This document shows positions 22,072 through 33,849 of a stretch of 64,000 nucleotides of DNA, piece by piece. The notes beneath the pieces are model-generated. The model searched no databases, was not told the DNA's origin, and saw nothing but the letters and a program-made list of their open reading frames with translations. Source of the DNA: Begonia masoniana (taxonomy: Eukaryota > Streptophyta > Magnoliopsida > Cucurbitales > Begoniaceae). The stretch spans positions 16,960,324-17,024,323 of the forward strand of contig CM039509.1 in the NCBI GenBank assembly GCA_022432975.1. The letters are read 5' to 3'. Position 1 is the stretch's first letter. Every line of letters starts with the position of its first letter. Made by a program: the position numbers and the translations under genes.

Positions 22072-23561
22072 TCCTCTCTGGGTGATTTGAGGATTTGACC
22101 TCAAATCCATTGGTTGACTTATTCCCAAGGATGACTCCTACAATTTCTTGTCTACTCGCTTGATCGATACTCTCGAAAGGTTTGAGTTTGAATGCAATGA
22201 GGACATTTTCTTCTGTTTGAAAGTCTCTCACCAAATGATACTCTAAATGGCATGGGGGTTGGATGGTCTTACTAAAAATTTCTTTGGTAAAAATGGAATG
22301 ATTGAATTTGGGAACTACTTTGGAGGGTGATTGCTCCAGTAATGGAGTGAAAGTTTTCAAAGTAGTCGAATTCAGCATGTAGCACTATTGGGTTTCCATT
22401 ATACCCTTTCGACCAAAGAGGTAATCGATTTGTCCTTAAGACCACAAAGGTAAGTTTTCCATTTGATTGAACCTTGTCCCTCGTATGATGGTAAAACTTA
22501 TGATAGTCACATGGTGGGTCAATCGTTTTGGTAATTCTCCCAATTGTAAGATAGGGCGTTTGTTGATCACAAAGGAAGTAAAATTCCTATTTATTTGAAT
22601 GACTCTAAGTAGGAATGTAGGAAGGCAATAGGTAGGCTCAAGGCCATAGGCTAAATTCTTCCTAATTGGAATTCTTTCAAGATTCAGGAAGGAAAAAATG
22701 GAACAACAATCATACTACCTAGTCCAAAAATACTTTCCTCACTTATCTCCCTTTTCTCTTGATGCCATAAGGATACGTCTTCCAATTGGTATGGCATCTC
22801 TTCGTCATATAAGGAATTGGTATGCCAGTTGATAAGAGAGGGTTCTTGTTCTTTTATCAATTCGTGTTTCGATAACAAAAGATTTTCTTTTATTTTTCCT
22901 TCTTTACGGGTGGCCTCATCACGAGCCACTTGTTCGAGTGTCAGTAGCAAATTGATTTTTCCTCCTCCAAAGTTTAAAGTGTAATGGTTGAGGAATCTAT
23001 CGTATTGTACTCTACGGTCGTAATGGAATGGTCACCCAAATAAGATATGACTGGCACTCATGGGGACAACATCGCAAAGGACCGAGTCTTTATATTTTCC
23101 TATGGTGAATTCTACGGTCGTTTCCTTAGTTATCACGTGGTCATTTCTATCGTCCAACCAATTAAGCTTGTAGGGTGTAGGGTGATTAGTTGTTTCCAAC
23201 CCTAACTTATCGACCATGTCTTGGGAGGCTGCATTGATGCAACTTCCTCCATCAATGATTAATGAACAAACCTTGTCCTTGACTGCACAACGACCATGGA
23301 AAAGATTTTCACGTTGACAGTCCTTGTCCACATTTTTTGATATTAACGCTCGCCTTATAACTACTAGTAGGGTCTTGAGCCGCGCATTCTTCGGCTTCTT
23401 GGTCACTTTCTTCTACTACTTCTTCTTCGACTTTATTATATTATCCTTCGTCTTCCTCATTATCCCATTCACCTGTTGATTCCTTAATGACCATCACACG
23501 GCGGTTAGTGCATTCATTAGCATAGTGTCCCTTGCCTAGACATTTAAAGCATTAGACATCA
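22072..23561 (-). pseudogene. F2: gag zinc knuckle and protease remnant of a second F-family copy
   Basis: On the minus strand: an intact CCHC knuckle (CFKCLGKGHYANEC, near 23540-23500) preceded by a stop, an acidic linker, then protease (23406-23032) with CSLIIDGGSC, KLGLETTNHPTPYKLNWLDDRND and FTIGKYKDSVLCDVVPM. Next comes a segment with LEQVARDEATRKEGKIKENL (22950-22684) and an unrecognised 100-codon frame (22378-22077). RT is not visible. F1's LTR starts at 22071, so F1 probably inserted here in the same orientation. Element C cuts it on the right at 23562. The rest lies beyond C, off the window. Confidence 0.75.
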
Positions 23562-26036
23562 TGTAGCGACCCTAACACTATGCCCTTAATTTCCCGTACA
23601 AATCTTTTTTATCCTTATAAACTTCGTAACTTTTGAGCGGAATTTACATCGTATACAAATTCGTTAAAATTGTTCGAAAACTATTTTCAAAACCATTTAG
23701 ATAAACATAGAAAACACTTAAATAAAAACCATTAAAATACAAGTTAAAACAATTATAAAAACAAATTAAAACAATAAAAACCATCGGCCAATGCTTGGAG
23801 GGGCAAAAAGGGACAATCGTCCCTAAAATAAAGGGGCGATCGATCGCCCAAAACAGGCGATCGATCGCCAGTGAAAAAGAATAGAGGGGCGATCGTTCGC
23901 CCCTCATAGTGGCGATCATCCTGCCGATCGATGGCGATCGATCGGCAGGTTCTCTGCCTCCTTCTCTTTTTTTTTTCCTCATCTTTCTTTCTTTTCCTTG
24001 CATACTTATACACATAACACACAACTTCTCACTTTCATCATAAAATTGCCCAATACTCGTACATCTCCTATAACCTCACTCAAACCGACTCAAAACGTAT
24101 TTAACACGAAAACAAACTGCGTGGATCTATTTAAAAATCGAACGTGTCCCTATAATATAAATCATCCAGCAGTTCCAGTATATCCTCGATAAAATACTTT
24201 TCAAAACAGTTTATAAAATAGGTTTTCAAAACATAAAACATAAACCATCAACTAACCAGATCCCAAGCATCGTAATATGTTCAATCTATACAATTTCTCC
24301 TATAATCTAACTATCGTATCCCAAAAATACTTACGTCCATCCCTACAGGTCAAAATACGCATCGACTGCCAGCAAACTCCCACGGGCCATCCTCCTTCAA
24401 CTGCATCATTCCTCAGGTGGAGGGATCTTGTTCTCACCCATGTCAAGATCACCTACACCATACAGACAACTATGAGCTAACGGCTCAGCAAGTTTCGTAA
24501 ATGCAAATGCATGCTGTGCGTATGGGTTTGTAAATCATGCAAAATTTTCTTATCTTTACATAAATTTTCAACGAGATCTCAACCCACTAAATAGAGAGGG
24601 CACGTCCGGCAGTTGGACAACCCTTTCATCCTAGCGGAGGGGCTACATGCTTACATACATGCGGCCATGCCTGAGCCCCACCTCGTATGACCATATAACA
24701 TACATGGGTTATTATTAGATGCGGTATTGTGACCGACCCTTCTCAGTCTTCACAATAGGTCAATAGTCCCCTTTCAGGCCACATCGCTATTTTCTTTAAA
24801 ACATAGTGCAGAAATTTATTTTCTATGCATAATTGAAAAGACGTGATGCATGAACAATTTATAACATAATATAAACATACAACATACGTACCATCGAGAC
24901 AATAAAAGCAATTAAAAACATATCCTATAAAAGAACTAACCCTAACTACCCAACCAAAGCATTTAAACAACAAACCCACAATAATCCTCGACGCGACTTC
25001 GATATACAGTGTAGGCCTATCTGCCAGAGTAAGTCACGAGAACTTATCTCGTGCGCTTTGAACTTCTAGCTCCGTCCACGAGCGTCATTTACCTAAGGCA
25101 AATTCACAATATTTGTGGTTAAAATGAGTCTAAACCAATAAATGTCTAAACCTACGAAACTCATAACTAAAGAAATTTCCTAAAACTCTAATTTAACTCA
25201 TGAGGCATTTTTATCGAACAATTCACGCTCGACACCTCAAAACCTCCATTGACGGAGTTTTCCAAACCTCGAAATTTCAACAAACCTTAATATTCCATAA
25301 TGGATAGACCAACCTTCGTCCAATACGCCCAATATGTCATTATATTCATAACTGTGATAACCCTACCAATTTCTAACCCTAAATCACGTTTTTAACAAAA
25401 ACCTAAACAAAACAGTAACCGTTAAACGACCCAGAAATCACGAATAAACTTTCTAAAACCGTAGAACCTTACCTAGAGCGTCGTTTGAGGAAGAAAACAC
25501 GAAGAAAACGACGATCGGAGGACAAATCGCCGTTGGAGAGGAGAACACAGTGAGGGAGAAAAGAGAAATCGCAGGGAGGGAGAACGCACAGAGAAGAAAT
25601 AACGAATGAGGGGTAAGAGAAGAAAGGATTTGTTTTATTTTTATAATATTGACTTGTCAAATGACCGTTTTGCCCTTCCTTTGGTTTTCTATTTGTTTCG
25701 TCCTTTGTATCGTTAATTAACTGACGATTCGTTTTCTCCAAATTTTCTTATTTTGTCAATAACTCCAACTTATTATTAGGGCTTTATTAAAACTGTCCGT
25801 TCGCAATTCGGACCTCGTTTACCTTTTTTACCACAACGTCCTTTATATTACGAGAAACGTAATTCTCATAAAATTAGCGTTAAACTCCTAAAATTCTGAA
25901 AATTTTCTTAAAATCTATAATAATTATTAGGATCGTAATAACGCTTTCTTTTCACGAAACCGACTTAATTCATCATTATTACAAAAATGCCATTATTCAC
26001 ATATATTACAAAAATCTCGTAAACCCGGGTGTTACA
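23562..26036 (-). repeat. C 3' LTR (2475 bp)
   Basis: In element sense it starts TGTAACACCCGGG (26036) and ends GGGTCGCTACA (23562). It has the CT-rich leader near 25560-25640, donor-like CTAGGTAAGG near 25475, the hairpin pair at 25243-25257 and 25216-25230, and the GGTGTAGGTGA block around 24450. A cassette of GCGATCGATCGCC palindromes lies at 23834-23950. Confidence 0.9.
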
Positions 26037-26073
26037 TTCCATCCACCTTATTTAAATTTTGTCCTCAAAATTT
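26037..26073 (-). other. C polypurine tract and inverted repeat
   Basis: In element sense: AAATTTTGAGGACAAAATTT (26073-26054), then TAAGGTGGATGGAA (26050-26037) abutting the LTR. Confidence 0.8.
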
Positions 26074-26075
26074 GA

Positions 26076-26282
26076 TCATACAAACAACTTAGGATACTTA
26101 GCCATTATATTCTTCTGTCGCTCCCAAGTAGCTTCTTCCACCTCGTGGTTCCGCCATAAGACTTTGACTAGCGGAATTTCTTTGTTGCGCAAGACTTTGA
26201 TGGAAGACTCCAAAATACGCAGTGGCTTTTCCACGTAAGTCAAGGAAGGCTGTACCTCGATCTCTCTTGCCTCCATAATATG
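26076..26282 (-). pseudogene. pol: C pol C-terminus (chromodomain-like tail)
   Basis: Carries EKPLRILESSIKVLRNKEIP and [16 protein letters not shown], the same tail as A and E1. It is cut off upstream by B at 26288. Its N-terminal continuation is at 45517, in the same frame once B and one TSD copy are removed. Confidence 0.9.
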
Positions 26283-26287
26283 CGATG
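26283..26287. repeat. TSD CGATG of B, left copy
   Basis: CGATG before L1 matches 45512-45516 after L4. Confidence 0.9.
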
Positions 26288-26555
26288 TATAACACCCAGG
26301 TTTTTTTTAAAGGAAATTTGAGAGAATAAATGGATAAGGTAGTTATTTAATAAATAGTTGTTTTTATTTAATTAAAAGAAAAGTGAGTAAGTTGGTTAAA
26401 CTAATTGGTTTATTAATTGGAGTAAATTAAGCTGGGTACGGGATGAGAGTCAATTTACGAAATTTATAAATTAAGGACGGGATTTAACGGAATTTTGGAA
26501 GGGCAAAATGGTATTATTGTTATTAATGTTAGTTTTAATGTATTATTATTATTAT

Positions 26556-26562
26556 TATATAA
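26556..26562 (+). promoter_or_regulatory. TATA-like box of the B LTR
   Basis: TATATAA, followed by an A run, about 270 bp inside the LTR. A perfect hairpin follows about 20 bp downstream. The box is also present in L4 near 43053. Confidence 0.5.
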
Positions 26563-26578
26563 AAAAAAAAACAACAAA

Positions 26579-26610
26579 CAGATAGCCGAAGCTATCTGTT
26601 CGAGCTCGAA
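26579..26610. other. Hairpin plus 12-bp palindrome near the presumed start site
   Basis: CAGATAGC-CGAA-GCTATCTG is a perfect 8-bp stem with a 4-base loop. It is followed at once by TTCGAGCTCGAA, a perfect 12-bp palindrome. Both are retained in L2, L3 and L4. Confidence 0.75.
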
Positions 26611-27789
26611 CCCGAGCACCCGAGCGGCAAAGGAGGGACGCGAGCGACGATCGCCGTTCAAACCACCGGCGACTCCGGCGTTCTCCGGCCAGACGTCGGC
26701 GGCGCAGCCAGGGCTGCCATTTCCAGCCCGTTTCCGCGCACAAAACCGCAGGGTATGCTCGATTTTCTGTGCCCTGTTTCGGTTCGATTTTGGGCCGGGG
26801 ATCGCCGAGCTTCTAGGGCTCCGATCTCCGGCCGTTTTTGGATGTTCTCGGCGTCATCTTGCCGAGCTTAATGCCGGCAAAGATTGCCGAGCATCGGGAA
26901 GCTCGGATTTGGCGAAAATCCAGCAAGCCTGAATTGGGCATTTCGGGTTTCTGGATTTGGAAACCCTAATTTGTGTTAGTTTAGGTTAATTGAGCGTATA
27001 AGTGGTTGATTGGTGAGAAAATGAGTGGAATTTGATGGAAAATCGGAAATGGTGAAATTTCCAGTTAAGGGGCAGTTCGGGTTTTCTGTTAATTGACCTA
27101 GCTGGGGTTATTTGTTTTGAAATTCCTTTTGACTGGTTAAAATAGGTTATTAGAGGAGTACGTGGCCGCTGGAATCGTTCGATTCCGATAACCGACGTAA
27201 AAGTTACGCGCGTTTGAAGTTTCGGGTCGGTTTTTACCGAACCCAAATTAGTGGCCCATTTAGTTAGGTTTTAATTGGATTAGGCTAGAAATAGTAGTTT
27301 GAGAGTTAATTAGTGAATGTAGGCTTAATTTGAATGAAGTTTGAATAATTATGGTTAGAGTTAGCTTAAATATTCTTTAGAAGTGAATTGTGATGCTTAA
27401 GTGACTTTTGTGAATGTGATAGGTTACCGAGTGGAGAATTTACATAGCCAAAGTGAGTAAGTGCGGTGCCAGAGTTATGGTAAGTAGAGGACGTTTGTTT
27501 TGCCTTCGGGCCTACACCACGGAACGGTAGGATTTATTTGTTTGTTGTTTGGCCGTCTTCCTTGTTGGTTATTTGTTGTTGATGTTTGGTTGTCTTCTTT
27601 GTCGGTCAAGCATGGTTGTGGTTGTGTTGGTTGTTTCATTTGGCGTTGTGTTGGTTGTTTCATTTGGCGTTGTGTTGGTCGTTTTGTTCGGTATGGCTTA
27701 TTTGAAGCATGCATCATTGTATATCACGCTAGGTACGAGCATTGGCATAGTTGGCATTGTGAGGGTGAACGTAATCAGATAATAATGTT

Positions 27790-28090
27790 CCTTGTCGGGA
27801 TACAGTGCTTGCAGTTGCACCCCGAAGGGAACTTGAGATCTCAAATAGTGTGCCTTGTCGGGATGAGGTGCTTGCAGTGGCACCCCGAGGGGTACCCTAT
27901 GAGAGAGGGCCTGTTAAAACTTGTATTGCATCTCGAATAGGTGCCTTGTCGGGATGAGGTTGCTTGTAGTAGCACCCCGAGGGGTACTCTATAAGAGACG
28001 GTTGGCTAAGACATATAATCCTGAATAGTGTGCCTTGTCGGGATGAGGTTGCTGGTAGTAGCACCCCGAGGGGTACTCTATGAAGGATGG
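27790..28090 (+). repeat. Four-copy tandem repeat in L1
   Basis: Units beginning CCTTGTCGGGAT start at 27790, 27853, 27943 and 28033 (63, 90 and 90 bp apart). Each contains a GCACCCCGAGGGGTAC-type inverted repeat. Equivalent arrays are in L2 (about 32653), L3 (about 38460) and L4 (about 44285). Confidence 0.85.
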
Positions 28091-29014
28091 TGGTTCGAGT
28101 GTGGCCATCCTAGACGGTTATGGGATGTGTGCCAACTCGTTCCACACGGCTTAAGAAAGATTAAAGCAAGAGTAATGCAATGAACAGCAATAAGCACAAC
28201 TGAGTGATAGAAACTGCATGTATTAGGTTGATTGCATTGTGTGTTGTCGTGTTATGTTGAGTCAGTTTGTTGAGTTGCATTGGGTGGTGTTGTGTTGTTG
28301 TGTTAGGGTAGGATGGTGTGTGCATTGTTATTGTTACTATTTGTTACTCCCTACTTGCTAAGCGCAATCTTACGTGTGTGTGTGTGTTTTGTGGTGTAGG
28401 TAACGACGCGGGTACAGGTGAGCTATGTGAGTCAGCCAGGACTTGGGAGCAGTCGGAGATGCACGGGGCGTGCTGGTGCGGGCAGTTGTCGGGGCGTCTC
28501 GACCATGGTCTTCGGAAAGACGTGGGTGGAACAGTATTTTGGGGTCGTGTATAATTTACAATTATTTTGGTGGTTTGTAGAGTTGTCTATTTGGTTTTAG
28601 AGTTATTGCATAGCTATTTGTATTTGGTGTGTATAATCATAGTCAAGGGTGATGTGTCGCCCTGTACTGTGGACTTTCTTCACTTAGGAATGTTTGTATT
28701 TTAGTTTCCCTCTTTAGTTTCCTTCTTTACTGCTATTTGGAGATTTCTCATTTCGTATGTTGGATAGTTGAGTATAGGTATTCTGGATTTGGTTGAGATT
28801 GGGCTGTGTGCAGGTACTTAGCATTTTGGAGGCGCTATTTTCAGGCGTTACTTTGCCGAAATTTTCGGGAAGTACGCCGTGGTGCTTCAAGGTTAGGATT
28901 TAGGGAAATTAGGAAGTCTAGACAGCTATGTCAATGTTATTTTAAATTAAGGTTTAACGTGGGATTAGTGAGAAAAGTAGCGCTCCGAGCCAGGGCGGGT
29001 TCGGGGGCATTACA

Positions 29015-29938
29015 AGATGGTATCAGAGCAAAAATGGTCGAGTGGTTCAAATGATTACCCGACAATGCCGGCCGCTATGCAACGTGCTTCACCGACTGTA
29101 AGTATTTCTATACTTTAGTTAGTTATATCTAAGATTAGATTGTTTAACTCCTGTTTGTTTTGGAACTGTAATTTGGAACTGTAATAGATTAGAACATTCC
29201 GAGAGTACCGAGACAACTTTGGTGGATCCCTTAAGCTAATTCATAGACATGTGTGTTGACATAGTGAACTGATAGTTCGAACAGCTAGGATTATTGAAAG
29301 TGATAGTCGTTAGGAAGAGTGTGAGTTGTGACATAGCATGAAAAAGGGTGAGGACATGTTGGGTTGAATGTAAAGCGAGGTAGACCTAGGATGAGGGAGC
29401 TATGTATTAAATAACCTAGATGTTTGTAAAAATGGTATGCCTAGGATTTTACCCTTAAGGAGATATTTTAGGAGAGATAAATGTGGAATAGATAGAATTG
29501 GGGCCTAGTTAGCAAACCCTTGGGAGTACTAGGAAGTACTACGATAACCAGGTAGAAGTTTGAAAATTTATTGGGAGACACCTTAGATCTTCATCATGCC
29601 ATTAGTATGTGTACGAGAGTGTGAGTAGATGTAAAAGTGCATCTTTAGAATTTTGTAGCATTAGAAGTAATTATATTCGAGTGTCTAGCTTAAGTAAATT
29701 GTGAAGGGGATTTTAAGAATTGGAGATACTAATTGGTATTCGGTGGAGGAAGATTCTAATAAATTTTATGCAAGAAAAACCAAGAGGGGAGCCTAGCCTA
29801 AGTTAAGTGAGGTTAACAATGATAGAGACTATTGAATGTTAAAAGGTATAGTTAGTTAGTATGACCCAAACTAGAGCCATAGAGAGGTGACAATTCTCGA
29901 TGAGTGCTCGAAAGTAGAATGATGGAGAGTAAAAGAGT
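29015..29938 (+). other. B internal, first (truncated) copy
   Basis: Primer site, ACTGTAAGT donor-like site at 29098, then non-coding sequence matching 39688-40615. It stops matching at about 29938, where C LTR sequence begins abruptly. This is a candidate misjoin. Confidence 0.75.
29018..29029 (+). other. B primer-binding site after L1
   Basis: TGGTATCAGAGC, perfect tRNA-Met type, three bases after the LTR. Copies follow L3 (39691-39702) and, with an indel, L2 (33853 on). Confidence 0.9.
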
Positions 29939-30985
29939 CAGACACCTCAAAAACCATCCAGTTGACGGAGTTTTCCAAACCTCGAAATTTCAACAAACCT
30001 TATATTCATAATGGATAGACCACCTTCGCAATCGACCAATATGGCTAATTCATAAACTGGGATAACGCCTACCAATTTCACCTAAATCACGTTTTTAACA
30101 AAAACTAAACAAACAGTAACGTTTTTCGGTTTTTAAAGACAGAAGAAATCACGAATAAACTTCTAAAACCGTTTAGAACCTTATAGAGCGTCGTTTGAGG
30201 AAGAAAACACGAAAGAAAACGACGATCGGCGGACAAAGCGCCGTTGGAGAGGAGAACACAGTGACGGAGAAAAGAGAAATGCAGGGGGAGGGAGAAACGC
30301 AAAGAGAAGAAATAAACGAAATGAGGGGTTAAGAGAAGAAAGGCAGTTGTTTTATTTCTAATATTGACTTGTCAAATGACCGTTTTGCCCTCCTTTGGTT
30401 TTATTTTGTTTCGTCTTTGTATCGTTAATTAAATGAGATGCGTGTTTCTCCAAATTTTTCTTATTTTGTCCTAAACCAAAAACTTATTATTAGGGGCTTA
30501 TTAAAATGTCGTTCGCAATTCGGGAACTCGTTTACTTTTTACCACAACGTTCCACTGTATAGTACGAGAACGTATTCTCATAAAATTAGCGTTAAACTCC
30601 TAAAATTCTGAAAATTCTAAAATCTATAATAATTATTAGGATGAATAACGCTTCTTTTCACGCAACCGAAATTAATTCATCATTATTACAAAAAATGCCA
30701 TAATTATTCACATATATTACAAAAATTCGTTAACACCGGAGTGTTACATTCCATCCACCGTATTTAAATTTGTCCTCAAAAATTTGAATAAAACAAGTCG
30801 GCTACTTAGCCTTTATCTCTCTGTCGATCCCAAGTAGCTTTTGCACCGTGAGTTCGCCCTAAGACTTGACTAGCGGAATTCTTTGTTGCGCAAGACTTTG
30901 ATGGAAGACTCCAAAATAGCAGGGGCTTTTCCCACGTAAGTAAGGACGGCGTACTCGATCTTCTTGCCTAACCATAAATGCACGA
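29939..30985 (-). repeat. Noisy second copy of the C LTR and pol end
   Basis: Corresponds to about 25229-26287 with many one- to three-base insertions and deletions. It includes the leader, the LTR start, the polypurine tract and the pol tail, all frame-broken. Retrotransposition cannot copy the flank of B, so this is either a tandem duplication or, more likely, an uncorrected read in the assembly. Confidence 0.8.
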
Positions 30986-33849
30986 TTTAACACCCAGGTT
31001 TTTTTAAAGGAAATTGACGAGAATAAAGGATAAGGTAGTTATTTATAAATAGTTGTTTTTATTAATTAAAAGAAAAGGGGTAAGTTGGTTGTTAAACTAA
31101 GTGGTTTAAATGAGTGTAAATTAAGGCCTGGGTACGGGAGGAGTCAATTACGAAATTTAATATTAAGGACGGGATTTAAGGAAATTTTGGAAGGGGCAAA
31201 ATGGTATTATTGTTATTAATGTAGTTTTAATGATTATTATTATTATAATAAAAAAAAAAAAAACAACAAACAGATAGCCGAAGCTATCTGTTCGAGCTCG
31301 AACCCGAGCACTCGAGCGGGCAAAGGAGGGACGCGAGCGACGATCGCGTTAAACCACCGGCGACCCGGAGTTCTCCGGCCATACGTCGGCGGGGCGCAGC
31401 CTAGGGCTGCCATTTCAGCCGTTTCGCGCACAAAACGCAGGGTATGCTCGATTTTTATGTGACCTGTTTCGGTTCGATTTTGGGCCGGGGATCGCCCGAG
31501 AATTCTAGGGCTCACGATCTCGGAGTTTTTGGATGTTCTCGCCCCCCTCTTTCTTTTCTTTTGGCGTATCTTTGCCGCGCTTAATGACGGGCAAAGATGT
31601 GCCGAAGCATCGGGGAAGATAGGATTTGGCGAAAACCAGCAAGCCTGATTGGGGCATTTCGGGTTTCGGATTTGGAAACCATAATTTGGTTAGTTTCGGT
31701 TAATTGAGGTTTGGTAAGGTGGTGATTGGTGGAGGAAAATGAGTGGAATTTGATGGAAAATCGGAAAAATGGTGAATTTACAGTTTAAGGGGCAGTTAGT
31801 TTTTGTAAGTGACCTAGCTGGGGTTATTTGTTTTGAAATTCCTTTTGACTGGGTGTAAAAATAGGTTATTAGAGGAGTCCGTGGCCGTGGAATCGTTGTC
31901 GATTTTCCGATAACCGACGTAAAAAAAAAAAAAACAAAAACAAAAAAAAAAAAAAAAAAAAAAAAAAAACAAAAAAAAAAAAAAAAAAACAACAAAAAAA
32001 AAAACAAAAAAAACAAACAAAAAAAAACCAAAAAAAAAAAAAAAAAAAAAAAAACAAAAAAAAAAACAGTACGACGCGTTTGAAGGTTCGGGTCGGTGTT
32101 ACCGAACCCAAATAGTGGGCCATTTAGTTAAGGTTTTAATGGATTAGGTAGAAATAGTAGTTTGAGAGTTATAGTGAATGTAGGCTTAATTTGAAGAAGT
32201 TTGAATAATTAGTTAGAGTTAGTTAAATATTCTTTAGAAGTGAATTGTGATGCTTAAGTGACTTTTGGAATGTGATAGGTTACCTGAGTGGAGATTTAAT
32301 AGCCAAACGTGAGTAAGGTGCGGTGCCAAGTTTATGGTAAGTAGAGGACGTTTTGTTTTGTGCCTTCGGCTAACACCAGGAACGGTTGGAGGACTTTATT
32401 GTTTGTTGTTGGCGTCTTCCTTGTTGGTTATTTGTTGTTGATGTTGGTGTCTTCTTGTCGTTCAAGCAGGTTGTGGTTGTGGTGGTTGTTTCATTTGGCG
32501 TATGTGTTGGTGGTTTCATTTGGCGTTGGTGGTCGTTTTGTCACTCGGTATGGCTTAGTGAAGCATGCATCATTGTTAATAAAACAAATGTTCACGTAGG
32601 AGGAGCATGGCATCAGTTCATGTGAGGGTGAAAGCTAATCAGATAATTAATGTTCCTTGTCGGGATACAGGGCTTGCCAGTTGCACCCCGAAGGGAACTT
32701 GAGATCTCAAATGGGTGCCTCTGTCGGGATGAGGTGCTTGCAGTGGCACCCGAGGGGTACCTTGATGAGAGGGGCCTGTTTAAAATGTATTGCATCTCGA
32801 TAGGTGCCTGTCGGGATGAGGTTGCTTGTAGTAGCACCCGAGGGGACTATATAAGAGAAGGTTGGCTAAGACATACTAATCCGACTCGTGTGCCTGTCGG
32901 GATGAGGTTGCTGGTGAGTAGCACCACGAGGGGTACTATAGCAAGTAATGGTGGTTCGAGTGGGCCATCTAGACGTTATGGATGTGTGCAACTAGCCAAA
33001 CGGCTTACGAAAGATAAAGCAAAGAGTAATGCAATGAATCAGCAAATAAGCACAATGAGTGATTAGAAAATGCATGTATTAGGTTGATGCATTGTGTGTT
33101 GTCGTGTTATGTTGACGCAGGTTTGTTGCGTTGCATGGGTGGTGTTGTGTTGTTGTGTTAGGGTAGGATGGTGTGTGCATGATTGTTACTATTTGTTACT
33201 CCTACTGACTAAGAGCAATCTTAAGGGTGTGTGTGGTTTGTGGTGTAGGTAACGACGCGGGTACAGGGAGCTATGGAGTCAGCAGGAATCCCCTTGGGAG
33301 CAGCGGAGATCACGGGGCGTGCTGTGAGTGGCAGTTGAGTTGTCGGGGCGTCTCGACCATGGTCTTCGGAAAGACGTGGGTGTGGAACAGTTTTGGGGGT
33401 CGTGTTCTAATTTAAATTATTTGTGGTTTGTAGAGTGTTCTATTGTTTTAGGTTATGCCTGCTATTGGTATTTGGTGTGGATAATATAGTCAAGGGTGAT
33501 GGCGCCCTGTCTGGGACTTTTTCACTTAGGAATGGTTGTATTTGAGTTTCCCTTAGTTTCCTGGCTTTAATGCTATTTGGAGATTTGTCATTTCGTATGT
33601 TGGATGTTGAGTATAGGTATTCTGGATTGGTTAGAGATTGGGCTAGTGTTTCACGGTACTTAGCAGTGGAGGCGCTATTTTCAGAGTTACTTTGCCGAAA
33701 TTCGGGAAGTAGCAGTGGTGGCTCAAGTTGGATTTAGGGAAATTAGGAAGGTCTAGACAGCTATGTAATGTTATTTGAAATTAAGGTTTAACGGTGGGGA
33801 TTAGTGGAAAAGTAGCGCTCAGCGCCAGGGAGGGTTCGGGGGCATTACA
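30986..33849 (+). repeat. B LTR copy L2 (noisy)
   Basis: Tracks L1 throughout but with an indel every few tens of bases, a pyrimidine-rich insertion near 31541-31560 and the A/C run at 31921. It carries L1-type diagnostic bases. Ends GGGGGCATTACA. Confidence 0.8.
31921..32068. repeat. A-run with scattered C (about 148 bp)
   Basis: Nearly pure A with isolated C, where L1 has only four A (GACGTAAAAGTTACGCG). It produces several spurious poly-Phe open frames on the minus strand. Probably a sequencing or consensus error. Confidence 0.9.

Larger units (their letters stand above)
26288..29014 (+). repeat. B LTR copy L1 (5' LTR, 2727 bp)
   Basis: Starts TATAACACCCAGG (TG mutated to TA) and ends GGGGGCATTACA. 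Contains a TATA-like box at 26556, a hairpin and palindrome at 26579-26610, a CpG-rich leader (26600-26930), ATGGTAAGTAGAGG near 27478, a four-copy repeat (27790-28090), a GT run at 28374-28387, and GGTGTAGGTAACGACGC near 28392. Confidence 0.9.

Noticed and set aside
26495..26932. 145-codon open frame in the B LTR (and its copies in L3 and L4)
   Set aside because: It lies in the CpG-rich LTR leader, has no recognisable domain, and its frame breaks between LTR copies.
27480..28090. Gly/Val/Trp-rich frames over the B LTR repeats
   Set aside because: Shadows of the TTGG/GTTG-rich LTR sequence; they shift frame between copies.
31690..32123. Minus-strand frames of almost pure Phe
   Set aside because: They come entirely from the A/C run and are not proteins.
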